A DNA stretch of 64,000 nt, from the NCBI GenBank assembly GCA_017542145.1, contig JAFXXQ010000029.1:1-64000 (forward strand), in the 5' to 3' direction. Position 1 is the stretch's first letter. Each line of letters opens with the position of its first letter. The notes below the pieces were generated by a model. The model saw only the letters and a list, made by a program, of their open reading frames with translations, was not told the DNA's origin and searched no databases. Origin of the DNA: Bacteroidaceae bacterium. GTDB lineage: Bacteria; Bacteroidota; Bacteroidia; Bacteroidales; Bacteroidaceae. This document shows positions 8,302-17,352 of this stretch, piece after piece. The position numbers and the translations under genes are program-made.

Positions 8302-9609
8302 ATGATTAAGAACCGCATAGACGTCATTACGCTGGGATGCTCGAAGAATCTGGTGGATTCGGAAAAGCTGATGAAACAGTTGGAAGCGTTGGGATATGCG
8401 GTCGTACATAATCCGGATAAAGTCAAAGGCGAGATTGTTGTCATCAACACCTGCGGATTCATCGGCGATGCCAAGGAGGAATCTGTGAACATGATTCTTG
8501 AAGTGTGTGAGCAAAAAACTTTACGTCACGTTAAGAAGGTCTATGTTATGGGTTGTCTGTCAGAACGATTCTTCAAGGAGTTGAACGAAGAGATTCCTGA
8601 GGTTGACCGCTATTTCGGCAAGTTTAACTGGACGGAATTGGTGGATGAGCTTCGCAAGGACAACAATTCTGCAGTTCAACAAGAGGGAATCGAGCGGGTT
8701 CTGACGACGCCCTCGCACTATGCTTATGTGAAAATCGGCGAAGGGTGCAATCGCATGTGTGCCTACTGTGCCATCCCGCTTATTACGGGTCACCACATTT
8801 CGCGTCCGATGGAGGAGATTCTCGACGAAGTGCGCTGGTTGGTAGGGAAGGGAGTTAAAGAGGTGCAGCTTATTGCACAAGACCTGACCTACTACGGACG
8901 AGACCTCTATCACAACCCGAGCATTGCCGAACTTACGGAACGGATTGCTGATATTCCTGGTGTGGAGTGGCTTAGATTGCATTATGCCTATCCTACAGAT
9001 TTTCCCTTCGATCTACTGAAGGTAATTCGCGAACGCCCCAACGTTTGCAACTATCTCGACATAGCGTTGCAGCACATCAGCAATCCCGTGCTGACTCGTA
9101 TGCGTCGGCACATTACCGCTGAGGAAACGTACGATTTGCTGGCTGCCATCCGATGCGAAGTGCCTGGCATTTTCCTCCGTTCTACGATGATGGTGGGATT
9201 TCCTGGCGAGACAGAGGAGGACTTTGAGCAATTGAAGGAATTTGTACGGAAAGCCCGCTTTGAGCGTATGGGAGCGTTTGCCTACAGCGAGGAGGAGGGT
9301 ACCTATGCCGCTAAACACTATGACGATGATATCCCCGATGACATTAAGCAGAGCCGTCTGGATGAGCTGATGTCTATACAGCAGGAGATTGCCGAGGAAA
9401 TCAGCCTTTCGATGATTGGCAGAAAAGAACGCATCATAGTGGACAGAGAAGAAGGAGATTTCTACATCGGACGTACCCAGTACGACTCACCCGAAGTGGA
9501 TCCAGAAGTGTTGATACAGAAAAACGATAAGGTGTTGAAAACAGGGCAATTCTACGATGTCACCATTACCGATGCCGATGAATTCGACCTCTATGCAAAG
9601 ACTATCTGA
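8302..9609 (+). CDS. rimO: Ribosomal protein S12 methylthiotransferase RimO
   Basis: RimO is a radical-SAM enzyme that adds a methylthio group to the beta carbon of an aspartate of ribosomal protein S12. The 435-aa protein has an N-terminal MTTase domain with its cluster cysteines (TLGCSKN and NTCGF regions), the radical-SAM motif CNRMCAYC in GEGCNRMCAYCAIP, and a C-terminal TRAM-like region. Length is normal. It follows ftsY by 10 bp and precedes an HU-family gene by 1 bp, so it is probably in one transcript. Confidence 0.96.
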   Translation: MIKNRIDVITLGCSKNLVDSEKLMKQLEALGYAVVHNPDKVKGEIVVINTCGFIGDAKEESVNMILEVCEQKTLRHVKKVYVMGCLSERFFKELNEEIPEVDRYFGKFNWTELVDELRKDNNSAVQQEGIERVLTTPSHYAYVKIGEGCNRMCAYCAIPLITGHHISRPMEEILDEVRWLVGKGVKEVQLIAQDLTYYGRDLYHNPSIAELTERIADIPGVEWLRLHYAYPTDFPFDLLKVIRERPNVCNYLDIALQHISNPVLTRMRRHITAEETYDLLAAIRCEVPGIFLRSTMMVGFPGETEEDFEQLKEFVRKARFERMGAFAYSEEEGTYAAKHYDDDIPDDIKQSRLDELMSIQQEIAEEISLSMIGRKERIIVDREEGDFYIGRTQYDSPEVDPEVLIQKNDKVLKTGQFYDVTITDADEFDLYAKTI

Positions 9610-9610
9610 C

Positions 9611-9934
9611 ATGAATAACAAGGATTTTATTGCGGAATTGGCAAAACGGACGAATCGCACGGTGTCCGATACGACAAAGACCATTGACGACTTCGAGTCT
9701 TTGCTGAAGAGCCATCTTGAAGAAAACGATTCCATCGCCGCCACAGGATTCGGCATTTTTGAAGTAAAGAAGAAGATGGAGCGCGTATCTGTCAATCCTA
9801 CAACGGGTAAACGCTATCTTATACCCCCGAAACTGACGCTTGCCTTTAAGCAGAGCGGATCGCTGAAAGAACGATTCAATGAAGCGGAAGTAGAAGTACC
9901 CGATGAGAATGAGGAAGAAAACATCGACCAATAA
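9611..9934 (+). CDS. HU-family DNA-binding protein
   Basis: The 107-aa protein has the HU/IHF fold: MNNKDFIAELAKRTNRTVSDTTKTI-type helices, GFGIFEVKKK before the arm, and NPTTGKR in the DNA-intercalating arm, plus an acidic C-terminal tail (EVEVPDENEEENIDQ). HU proteins are usually about 90 aa, so the tail is an extension. The start at 9611, just after the rimO stop, was chosen because similarity begins there. A second HU-type gene follows after 12 bp, so this is a tandem pair of divergent HU proteins in the ftsY-rimO operon. Confidence 0.9.
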   Translation: MNNKDFIAELAKRTNRTVSDTTKTIDDFESLLKSHLEENDSIAATGFGIFEVKKKMERVSVNPTTGKRYLIPPKLTLAFKQSGSLKERFNEAEVEVPDENEEENIDQ

Positions 9935-9946
9935 GAGGCAGAGGCT

Positions 9947-11347
9947 ATGGAAAAGAAGATTTCAGTATTGAACTTAACGGAAGAGCTTGCTCAGATGAGC
10001 AGCATTTCTACAGCCGTTGCCGACTCATTTATTCGCATGTTCTTCGATGTTATTGCTGAAGGTCTTGCTCAAGACGGCTCCGTCAAAATAAAAGGGTGGG
10101 GGACATTTAAGCTATCGTCCGTCAAGGATAGAGAAAGCGTGGATGTAACCACTGGCGAGCGGATTGTCATACGTGGCTATCGCAAAGTGTCGTTTCTGCC
10201 TGATGCGGCGTTGAAGGAATACATCAACAAGCCTTTTGCCCAGTTCGAAACAACAGAGCTGAACGACGGTTTCCCGTTGGATGACGAATCCGTTGATAGT
10301 ACGGAGGAACCTTTAGAAGCCTTTGACGTTCAAGAAACCACATATGAAGCAATAGCAGAATCCGCTGTAATATCCCCATCTGCTGATGTTGTAGAATCAA
10401 TAGAGCCTATAGAGAGAAAAACAGAAAAAATTTTAAAAGAAGAAATTATTAAGGAAGAAACGGCAACTCCAGAGGAAACCAAAATCGTAAAAGAAGAAGC
10501 CGTCTCGAAAGAAACTATTCCAGAGAAACCGGAGATTCCAGAAACTCCGGCTGCTTTAATGGAACATGATAATCCGGAAACTCCAGAACAACCAAAGATC
10601 CCAGAAAAGAAACCCCGTAAATCGTGGAAATACTGGTTGCCCATCATTCTTTTGATTCTGCTCTCACTCTGTCTTTATTTTTATATTGCTTTCGGAAACG
10701 GTTTCGCTAAGCCGAAGAACTCCCTTTTTAAGAATGGAGAGAAAGAAGACATAAAAGTTGCTTCCATTGACTTTAAGGACACCCCTAACCCCTCCGTTGT
10801 TTTTTCCCTTCTTGAAGAAAAGGAAAAACCACAAGACCAAGAGGTAATAGTGGAAGGTACTGCGCCTCGAGAAATTGAGGAAGGGGTTGAACCTCAAGAA
10901 GAAAGGGAAGATATTACATATCAAAAGGAGAATAGAACAATAAAAACTCAAGAATCTATAGTTGAAGCAAAGCCTGGTGAATCAGTAAAAGAGGTAACCC
11001 GAACCGAAGCTGGAAAACCTGTTGTGCTGGAAACAAAACCTACACTCCAAAAGGAAGATAAGACTTTACCTAAACAAAAGGAAAAACTGGTACCCGCTCA
11101 AAGCCTCAAAGAAACTGCGGATAAGAGCCTTAAAGACATTACGATGGCAGATACGACGGCCTTTACCATTCATGGCACACTCGCTACGCATACCTTACAG
11201 GAAGGCGAAACCATCGTCCGATTGGCACAGAAATATTATGGTGACAAACGTTTCTGGCCCTACATCGTTATACATAATGGCATGCAGAATCCCAACAATG
11301 TCGTCGTTGGAAAAACCATCAGCATCCCTAAACTGAAAGCAAATTAA
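9947..11347 (+). CDS. HU-domain / transmembrane / LysM fusion protein
   Basis: This 466-aa protein joins three parts. Residues 1-90 are an HU-like DNA-binding domain (INPV-type arm replaced by DVTTGERIVIRGYRKVSF). A Glu/Pro/Lys-rich linker follows, then one transmembrane helix near 225-245 (KYWLPIILLILLSLCLYFYIAF), another charged linker, and a C-terminal LysM domain (about 415-464, LQEGETIVRLAQKYYGD...NPNNVVVGKTISIP). LysM binds peptidoglycan. The visible topology is therefore DNA-binding in the cytoplasm, one membrane crossing, and wall binding in the periplasm. It lies 12 bp after another HU gene and 34 bp before moxR. A nucleoid-to-wall tether is an inference; the domains are clear. Confidence 0.88.
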   Translation: MEKKISVLNLTEELAQMSSISTAVADSFIRMFFDVIAEGLAQDGSVKIKGWGTFKLSSVKDRESVDVTTGERIVIRGYRKVSFLPDAALKEYINKPFAQFETTELNDGFPLDDESVDSTEEPLEAFDVQETTYEAIAESAVISPSADVVESIEPIERKTEKILKEEIIKEETATPEETKIVKEEAVSKETIPEKPEIPETPAALMEHDNPETPEQPKIPEKKPRKSWKYWLPIILLILLSLCLYFYIAFGNGFAKPKNSLFKNGEKEDIKVASIDFKDTPNPSVVFSLLEEKEKPQDQEVIVEGTAPREIEEGVEPQEEREDITYQKENRTIKTQESIVEAKPGESVKEVTRTEAGKPVVLETKPTLQKEDKTLPKQKEKLVPAQSLKETADKSLKDITMADTTAFTIHGTLATHTLQEGETIVRLAQKYYGDKRFWPYIVIHNGMQNPNNVVVGKTISIPKLKAN

Positions 11348-11381
11348 GAAATAAAAATCAACGAACTAAATAAAAAGAAAA

Positions 11382-12377
11382 ATGACCACTACAATTGACA
11401 TTCGTGAACTAAACGAAAGAATTGAGAAACAGAGTGCATTCGTAACCAATCTGGTGGCTGGAATGGATCAGGTGATTGTGGGGCAAAAACATCTTGTCGA
11501 GTCCCTCCTTATCGGGCTTTTGTCCGACGGTCATGTGTTGCTTGAAGGCGTTCCTGGTTTGGCAAAAACCCTTGCCATTAAAACGCTGGCATCGCTTATC
11601 GATGCCAAATACAGTCGCATTCAGTTTACCCCCGACCTTCTACCTGCCGATGTTACTGGTACTATGATTTACAGCCAGAAAGACGAAACATTTATTCCAA
11701 ATAAAGGTCCCGTGTTCGCCAATTTCGTGCTGGCCGATGAAATCAACCGAGCGCCCGCCAAAGTGCAGAGTGCTCTGCTTGAAGCCATGCAGGAACGTCA
11801 GGTCACCATCGGTAAAGAGACATACAAACTGCCCGAGCCTTTCCTTGTGATGGCTACGCAGAATCCAATCGAGCAGGAGGGTACCTATCCGTTACCTGAA
11901 GCACAAGTGGACCGTTTCATGATGAAGGTTGTCATTGATTATCCGAAGCTCGACGAAGAAAAGAAGATCATCCGCCAAAATATCAGCGGTGAGACAATGG
12001 ACGTTAAGCCTGTCATGAAGGCAGAAGAAATCCTTGCTGCACGTAAAATCGTCGGTGAAGTCTATATTGATGAAAAGATTGAGCAATATATTGCCGACAT
12101 TGTTTTTGCCACCCGTTATCCGGACAAGTACGAACTGAAGGAACTCAAAAATATGATTTCGTTCGGAGGCTCACCTCGTGCTTCCATCAATTTGGCTCTT
12201 GCTGCCCGTGCATACGCTTTCATCAAGCGGCGCGGATATGTTGTGCCCGAGGACGTTCGTGCTGTGGCTCACGACGTGCTGCGACATCGTATTGGATTAA
12301 CCTACGAAGCCGAGGCCAGCAACATCACTTCGGAGGAAATAGTCAGTAAGATTCTCAACAAGGTAGAAGTGCCCTGA
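11382..12377 (+). CDS. moxR: MoxR-family AAA+ ATPase, first gene of the Bat operon
   Basis: MoxR ATPases act as chaperone-like partners of von Willebrand A proteins encoded beside them. The 331-aa protein has the MoxR-type Walker A GVPGLAKT, the DEINRAPAKVQSALLEAMQER Walker B/sensor stretch, and QNPIEQEGTYPLPEAQ, all diagnostic. It heads a compact run with DUF58, a BatD-like membrane protein, two vWA proteins, a TPR protein, BatD and BatE. This is the arrangement known in Bacteroides as the aerotolerance (Bat) operon. Confidence 0.96.
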   Translation: MTTTIDIRELNERIEKQSAFVTNLVAGMDQVIVGQKHLVESLLIGLLSDGHVLLEGVPGLAKTLAIKTLASLIDAKYSRIQFTPDLLPADVTGTMIYSQKDETFIPNKGPVFANFVLADEINRAPAKVQSALLEAMQERQVTIGKETYKLPEPFLVMATQNPIEQEGTYPLPEAQVDRFMMKVVIDYPKLDEEKKIIRQNISGETMDVKPVMKAEEILAARKIVGEVYIDEKIEQYIADIVFATRYPDKYELKELKNMISFGGSPRASINLALAARAYAFIKRRGYVVPEDVRAVAHDVLRHRIGLTYEAEASNITSEEIVSKILNKVEVP

Positions 12378-12381
12378 TGAC

Positions 12382-13254
12382 ATGGATGCAAACGAACTGA
12401 TAGAAAAAGTACGCAAAATAGAGATTAAGGCTCGCGGTTTGTCCAACAATCTGTTTGCTGGGCAATACCACACCGCTTTCAAAGGACGCGGTATGGCTTT
12501 TTCTGAAGTGCGTGAATATCAGTATGGCGACGATGTCCGCGACATTGATTGGAACGTCACGGCCCGCTTTAATCACCCTTATGTGAAAGTCTACGAGGAA
12601 GAGCGCGAATTGACAGTAATGTTGCTCGTTGATATGTCGCAGAGTCTTGATTTCGGTACGGCTGTTCAGTTCAAGAAGGATATGGTAGCTGAGATTGCTG
12701 CCACATTGGCTTTCTCTGCCATACAGAATAACGATAAAATTGGCGTTATCTTCTTCTCAGACAAAGTGGAGCGTTTCATTCCACCTCAGAAAGGCCGAAA
12801 GCATATCCTTTTTATTATCCGCGAACTGCTCGACTTTCATCCCGAGAGTAACCTGACGGACATCAGTGTGCCCCTCCAATACCTGACGAATGCTATCAAA
12901 AAACGCTGCACATGTTTTTTGATGAGCGATTTCATCGACAACCACGAAATCAAGGATGCATTAACGATTGCAAACCGCAAACACGATGTAGTTGCCATCC
13001 AAGTGTACGACCGTAGGGTAGAGGAACTGCCTGACGTGGGGCTAATGAAGATACGCGATGCAGAAACGGGTGCCACACAGTATATTGACGCCGGATCGGC
13101 ACGTGTGCGCAACCTGCATCATGCCTGGTGGATGGAACATCAACAGAAACTCAATGACACTCTCCTAAAATGCAATGTGGACAGCATTTCTGTCCGTACT
13201 GATGAAGACTATGTAAAAGCCCTCATGGCCCTATTTGCCAAGAGAGGTGTATAG
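12382..13254 (+). CDS. DUF58 vWA-like protein of the Bat operon
   Basis: The 290-aa protein has the DUF58 signature from residue 35 on (GRGMAFSEVREYQYGDDVRDIDW) and a vWA-like fold with a degenerate metal site (LLVDMSQSLDFGT). DUF58 proteins are the usual direct partners of MoxR ATPases. It starts 4 bp after moxR. No membrane segment is evident, so it is probably cytoplasmic. Confidence 0.93.
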   Translation: MDANELIEKVRKIEIKARGLSNNLFAGQYHTAFKGRGMAFSEVREYQYGDDVRDIDWNVTARFNHPYVKVYEEERELTVMLLVDMSQSLDFGTAVQFKKDMVAEIAATLAFSAIQNNDKIGVIFFSDKVERFIPPQKGRKHILFIIRELLDFHPESNLTDISVPLQYLTNAIKKRCTCFLMSDFIDNHEIKDALTIANRKHDVVAIQVYDRRVEELPDVGLMKIRDAETGATQYIDAGSARVRNLHHAWWMEHQQKLNDTLLKCNVDSISVRTDEDYVKALMALFAKRGV

Positions 13255-13274
13255 TGAAAAATGAAAGATGAATT

Positions 13275-14447
13275 ATGAAATTCTTATTTCACGAAAAAAA
13301 ACGATTGATTTTTGGCTTGTTCCTTCTATGTTGCGTAGGAATCATTCCGACTTGGGGACAATCAGACATCAAGGTGGAAGCTACTATCGACAGCTTAAAC
13401 CTGCTAATAGGTGAACAGACAGCCATCCATCTGAATGTCACCTGCGACAGGAATCAAGTGGTTACGATGCCTGAGATTAGCGATACCCTTTCGTTTATAC
13501 TAGAGGAGGCGCTGATGCCACAAATCCGTGACTCCCTCTCGGCAGATATCGAAGTGGTGGAAAAGTCTGTTGTTGATACCACGCTGCTGAACGATGGAAA
13601 ACGTATGACGTTGCATCAGGACATCATCATCACATCGTTCAATCCAGGCCTTTATCATATCAACAGTTTTGAGGTAATGTCCGACAGTAACGTCTATTGC
13701 TCGAATACGCTTGCACTGAAGGTGTGGATGTTTGAGGAAGTTATACCTGAGAACAATAGCATTGATGATAAGTACCTATACACTTTCTGTGGCATAAAGG
13801 GCATCCGAAAGGCACCTTTGCTATTCAGCGAAGTGAAACTCTTGCTGTTGATGCTAATTGGCGTGGTAGTGCTGGTGCTGTTATTCCTCTATTTGCTTCG
13901 TCACTACATTAAGAATCAGCCCATCTTACGACGTGTGACACTGGAGCCAAAGATTCCTGCACACATTCGAGCAGGACAATCCTTGGAGGAAATCCACGAA
14001 AATAAGGGCTGGATGAAGGAAGATGCAAAGGAATACTACACGGAGCTAACCGATGCCCTACGTATCTATATCCAGAATCGATTTGGAATAAATGCTACGG
14101 AAATGACATCGAGCGAAGTGATGGAAAAACTCCAGGCTATTGTTACTCCAGAGCAATATGATGAGTTGCAAAACCTTTTGACTACGTCTGATTTCGCTAA
14201 GTTTGCGAAATTCAAACCCTACGAAAACGAAAAGATGCACCACTATGGTGTGGTCACGGAATTCGTTGATATGACAAAACCCGAAGAGGTTGAAGGACAG
14301 GAGCAAGTCATTGAATACATTGAGGTTGTCAAGGGTATGTCAATTACGCAGAAACGCTGGCTCCTAGCTGGTCTCATTGTAGTTGGCATTGTAGGAATCT
14401 TCTTGCTTGCCTGGATTTTAACGAATTTCGTCTTTTTATTTATTTAA
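13275..14447 (+). CDS. Bat-operon membrane protein, BatD-like/DUF4381-like
   Basis: The 390-aa protein has an N-terminal signal segment ending near TWGQS, a beta-rich periplasmic part, a transmembrane helix near 193-213 (LLLLMLIGVVVLVLLFLYLL), a cytoplasmic helical part, and a second transmembrane helix at the C-terminus. The position between DUF58 and BatA is standard for Bacteroidetes Bat operons. The cytoplasmic part is similar in style to the C-terminal part of BatD later in the operon (SDFAKFAKFKPY here, DCEFARYAPA there), suggesting a related fold. Function is not established. Confidence 0.75.
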   Translation: MKFLFHEKKRLIFGLFLLCCVGIIPTWGQSDIKVEATIDSLNLLIGEQTAIHLNVTCDRNQVVTMPEISDTLSFILEEALMPQIRDSLSADIEVVEKSVVDTTLLNDGKRMTLHQDIIITSFNPGLYHINSFEVMSDSNVYCSNTLALKVWMFEEVIPENNSIDDKYLYTFCGIKGIRKAPLLFSEVKLLLLMLIGVVVLVLLFLYLLRHYIKNQPILRRVTLEPKIPAHIRAGQSLEEIHENKGWMKEDAKEYYTELTDALRIYIQNRFGINATEMTSSEVMEKLQAIVTPEQYDELQNLLTTSDFAKFAKFKPYENEKMHHYGVVTEFVDMTKPEEVEGQEQVIEYIEVVKGMSITQKRWLLAGLIVVGIVGIFLLAWILTNFVFLFI

Positions 14448-14461
14448 GAGGAGGAACAGCT

Positions 14462-15460
14462 ATGACATTTGCAAATCCAGGATATTTTCTTCTGTTGCTT
14501 CCCATTGTCGCCTATATCGTATGGTATCTGCTGCGAAACGATCGTATCGAGCCATCCATGCAGGTTTCCACAACCTCCATGTATACTCAGTTGCCAAAGA
14601 GTCCTCTGACATGGCTTCGTCACATCCCCTTCTTGTTAAGGAGTGCAGGTTTGGTGTTATTGATTATTGTCCTTGCACGTCCACAATCCACCCACAGCTG
14701 GCAACGGAGTGAAGTGGAAGGTATTGACATTATGATGGCAGTCGATATCTCCACGAGTATGTTAGCCGAAGACCTCAAGCCCAACCGTCTGGAAGCTGCC
14801 AAGCAAGTTGCTGCGGACTTTATTAATGGACGCCCGAACGACAACATTGGTCTTACTATTTTTGCCGGACAAAGTTTCACTCAATCACCTCTAACCACCG
14901 ACCACACCGTGTTGTTGAATATTTTCAACAATGTGTCGTGTAAGATGGTGCAAGAGGGCATCATTATGGATGGAACGGCTATTGGCGATGGCATTGCAAA
15001 TGCTGTTACCCGTCTGAAAGACAGCAAAGCTAAATCGAAAGTAATCATTCTGCTCACTGACGGATCGAACAACCGAGGCGAGATTTCCCCGCTGACTGCT
15101 GCTGAAATTGCCAAGACCTTCGGCATCCGTGTCTATACTATCGGTGTGGGTACAAACGGTACGGCTCCTTACCCAATTACTTATGGCGGAACTACCATGT
15201 ACCAGAATATTCCTGTGGAAATTGACGAGAACACCTTGCAACAGATTGCCCAAACTGCAGATGGACAATACTATCGCGCCACAAGCAATAGCAAGCTGAA
15301 AGAGGTGTACGAGGAGATAGACAAAATGGAAAAAACGAAGCTGAATGTCAAAGACTTCAGCCGAGAGAACGAGGAGTTCATGCCCTTTGCTCTGGCGGCT
15401 GCGTTGTGTATTCTACTGGAAATGCTCCTACGTCTGACCCTTCTTCGTCGTATTCCATGA
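14462..15460 (+). CDS. batA: BatA, vWA-domain membrane protein
   Basis: The 332-aa protein has two N-terminal transmembrane helices, a von Willebrand A domain with an intact metal-binding motif (DISTSM at about residue 97, then DGSNNRGE) and a C-terminal transmembrane helix. BatA and BatB form an inner-membrane complex in Bacteroides associated with oxygen tolerance. It is preceded by GAGGAGG-like bases and lies 14 bp after the upstream gene. Confidence 0.92.
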   Translation: MTFANPGYFLLLLPIVAYIVWYLLRNDRIEPSMQVSTTSMYTQLPKSPLTWLRHIPFLLRSAGLVLLIIVLARPQSTHSWQRSEVEGIDIMMAVDISTSMLAEDLKPNRLEAAKQVAADFINGRPNDNIGLTIFAGQSFTQSPLTTDHTVLLNIFNNVSCKMVQEGIIMDGTAIGDGIANAVTRLKDSKAKSKVIILLTDGSNNRGEISPLTAAEIAKTFGIRVYTIGVGTNGTAPYPITYGGTTMYQNIPVEIDENTLQQIAQTADGQYYRATSNSKLKEVYEEIDKMEKTKLNVKDFSRENEEFMPFALAAALCILLEMLLRLTLLRRIP

Positions 15461-15490
15461 TAATGTTTATTATTTAATGAGAATTGAGTC

Positions 15491-16522
15491 ATGTTTAGAT
15501 TTGAACAGCCCATATACCTCTTCCTACTGATTGCCCTTCCAGTTTTGGCTATCCTTTTCATCGCCTCAAATGTGCGGTGGAAGCGTAACCTCAGGAAGTA
15601 TGGCGACCCGCAGTTGTTGAAGGAGATGATGCCCGATGCTTCTCCAGTGCGTTACAACCTGAAGTTCTGGCTGACCTTCGCTGCGTTGTTTTTCCTCATT
15701 CTGGTTGCAGCTCGTCCTCAGTTTGGCACGAAGATGGAAACTATTAATCGACAGGGTATTGAGACGGTAATAGCCCTTGATATTTCCAACTCCATGTTGG
15801 CACAAGATGTTGCCCCTAGTCGATTGGAGAAATCGAAGAAAATCATCGCCAAGTTAGTTGACGAGATGCGAGATGACAAGATTGGACTAATCGTCTTTGC
15901 TGGAGAGGCATTCATTCAACTTCCCATCACCAGTGACTTCATTTCTGCCAAGATGTTTCTGGAAACCATACAACCGGACCTTATTTCCACTCAGGGTACT
16001 GATATCCGTGCTGCCATCAATATGGCCACTCGCAGCTTTTCACCTCGCGAAGATGTAGGGCGTGCCATCATCATTATCACCGATGGCGAAAATCACGAGG
16101 GTGGGGCAGAAGAGGCGGCCAAAGTTGCTGCTGAAAAAGGAATGATGGTTTATGTGCTTGGCGTTGGCTCACCTGAAGGCTCTCCCATCCCTGGCACAAA
16201 AGCCAATGACTACCGTAAGGATAAGGATGGTAATGTCATTGTAACTCGCTTGAATGAGCAGATGTGTCAGGAAATAGCCAAAGCTGGAGGAGGTGCCTAC
16301 ATCCGTGTGGATAACACAAACGCTGCTCAGAAACTCTTACAGAAGGAGATTGACAAACTGGCGAAGGCCGATTTAGAAACAACCGTCTATTCCGACTATA
16401 ATGAGCAGTTTCAAGTTTTGGCGTGGATAGCCTTCATTCTCCTTGCGTTGGAGATGCTCATTCTCTTGAGGAAGAATCCTTTGTTTAAAAACATTAAATT
16501 ATTCCGCGATGAAAAAGCATAG
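15491..16522 (+). CDS. batB: BatB, vWA-domain membrane protein
   Basis: The 343-aa paralogue of BatA has two N-terminal membrane helices, a vWA domain with DISNSM (metal site) and DGENHEGG, and a C-terminal membrane helix. The tandem BatA/BatB pair is diagnostic of the Bat operon. Its last 14 bp overlap the start of batC. Confidence 0.92.
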   Translation: MFRFEQPIYLFLLIALPVLAILFIASNVRWKRNLRKYGDPQLLKEMMPDASPVRYNLKFWLTFAALFFLILVAARPQFGTKMETINRQGIETVIALDISNSMLAQDVAPSRLEKSKKIIAKLVDEMRDDKIGLIVFAGEAFIQLPITSDFISAKMFLETIQPDLISTQGTDIRAAINMATRSFSPREDVGRAIIIITDGENHEGGAEEAAKVAAEKGMMVYVLGVGSPEGSPIPGTKANDYRKDKDGNVIVTRLNEQMCQEIAKAGGGAYIRVDNTNAAQKLLQKEIDKLAKADLETTVYSDYNEQFQVLAWIAFILLALEMLILLRKNPLFKNIKLFRDEKA

Positions 16523-17291
16523 CATCATCAAACATACTCCACTTTGTGTTTTAACTTGCTCCTGCTTATTGCTTGCTTTGGGAGTGCAGCCAACTATGGC
16601 TCAACGTCGTACCGACCGAAGCTATGTTCGTAGCGGCAACCGTGCCTACAGCGACAGCCTTTGGCACAAAGCTGAAATCAAATACCGCAAGGCTACCGAC
16701 ATGAATCCTGCTAATATCGATGCTAAATACAACTTGGCCAACACGCTGTACAGCCATCTGGTTACCGACAGCGTGCCTTCAGAGCAATTTGGTGAAATCT
16801 GTCAGGAAATCATCGAACTCTATACCGCTGCTGGAGCCAATGAAACTGACCCAATGACGAAAGCTGCCATTAGCCATAACATTGGTAACACACTTTATTT
16901 GCGTGGATTGTTTGAAATGAATGCTCGAAAGGAAGGTGTTAAGCAAACGTATGCTGCCTGTATCAATGCTTATAAAGATGCTCTGCGTGCTTATCCCGCT
17001 GACCACGAGACGCGCTACAATCTGGCAAAAGCGAAGGCTATCTACAATGCTGTTCCTCCTGGACAAAATCAGAATCAACAAGACCAACAGCAACAAGAGC
17101 AACAGAGTAGCGAGAATCAGCAACAACAGCAGCAAGAACAGCAACAGCAGCAGCAAGAGCAGGAGCGCGATATCTCTAAAGAGAATGCCGAGCAGATACT
17201 GCAGGCTCTGATGCAAGATGAAAAAGACTTGCAGGAGAAGGCTCAGAAGATTGAGAATCAGAAAAACCGAAAGCTGGAGAAAGATTGGTAG
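16509..17291 (+). CDS. batC: BatC, TPR protein with a Gln-rich tail
   Basis: The 260-aa protein has an N-terminal signal segment, TPR-type repeats (SGNRAYSDSLWHKAEIKYRK, NPANIDAKYNLANTLY, YRGL-like later units) and a long Gln-rich tract at about residues 182-217 encoded by CAA/CAG runs, then a short charged helix. BatC is the TPR component of the Bat complex. The Gln tract is a simple-sequence region that could vary in length between strains. It overlaps batB by 14 bp. Confidence 0.88.
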   Translation: MKKHSIIKHTPLCVLTCSCLLLALGVQPTMAQRRTDRSYVRSGNRAYSDSLWHKAEIKYRKATDMNPANIDAKYNLANTLYSHLVTDSVPSEQFGEICQEIIELYTAAGANETDPMTKAAISHNIGNTLYLRGLFEMNARKEGVKQTYAACINAYKDALRAYPADHETRYNLAKAKAIYNAVPPGQNQNQQDQQQQEQQSSENQQQQQQEQQQQQQEQERDISKENAEQILQALMQDEKDLQEKAQKIENQKNRKLEKDW

Positions 17292-17352
17292 AATGAGGCA
17301 TGTACCATTTGTGAATTGTGAAAAAATAAATAAGCAAATTGAATACATAGAC

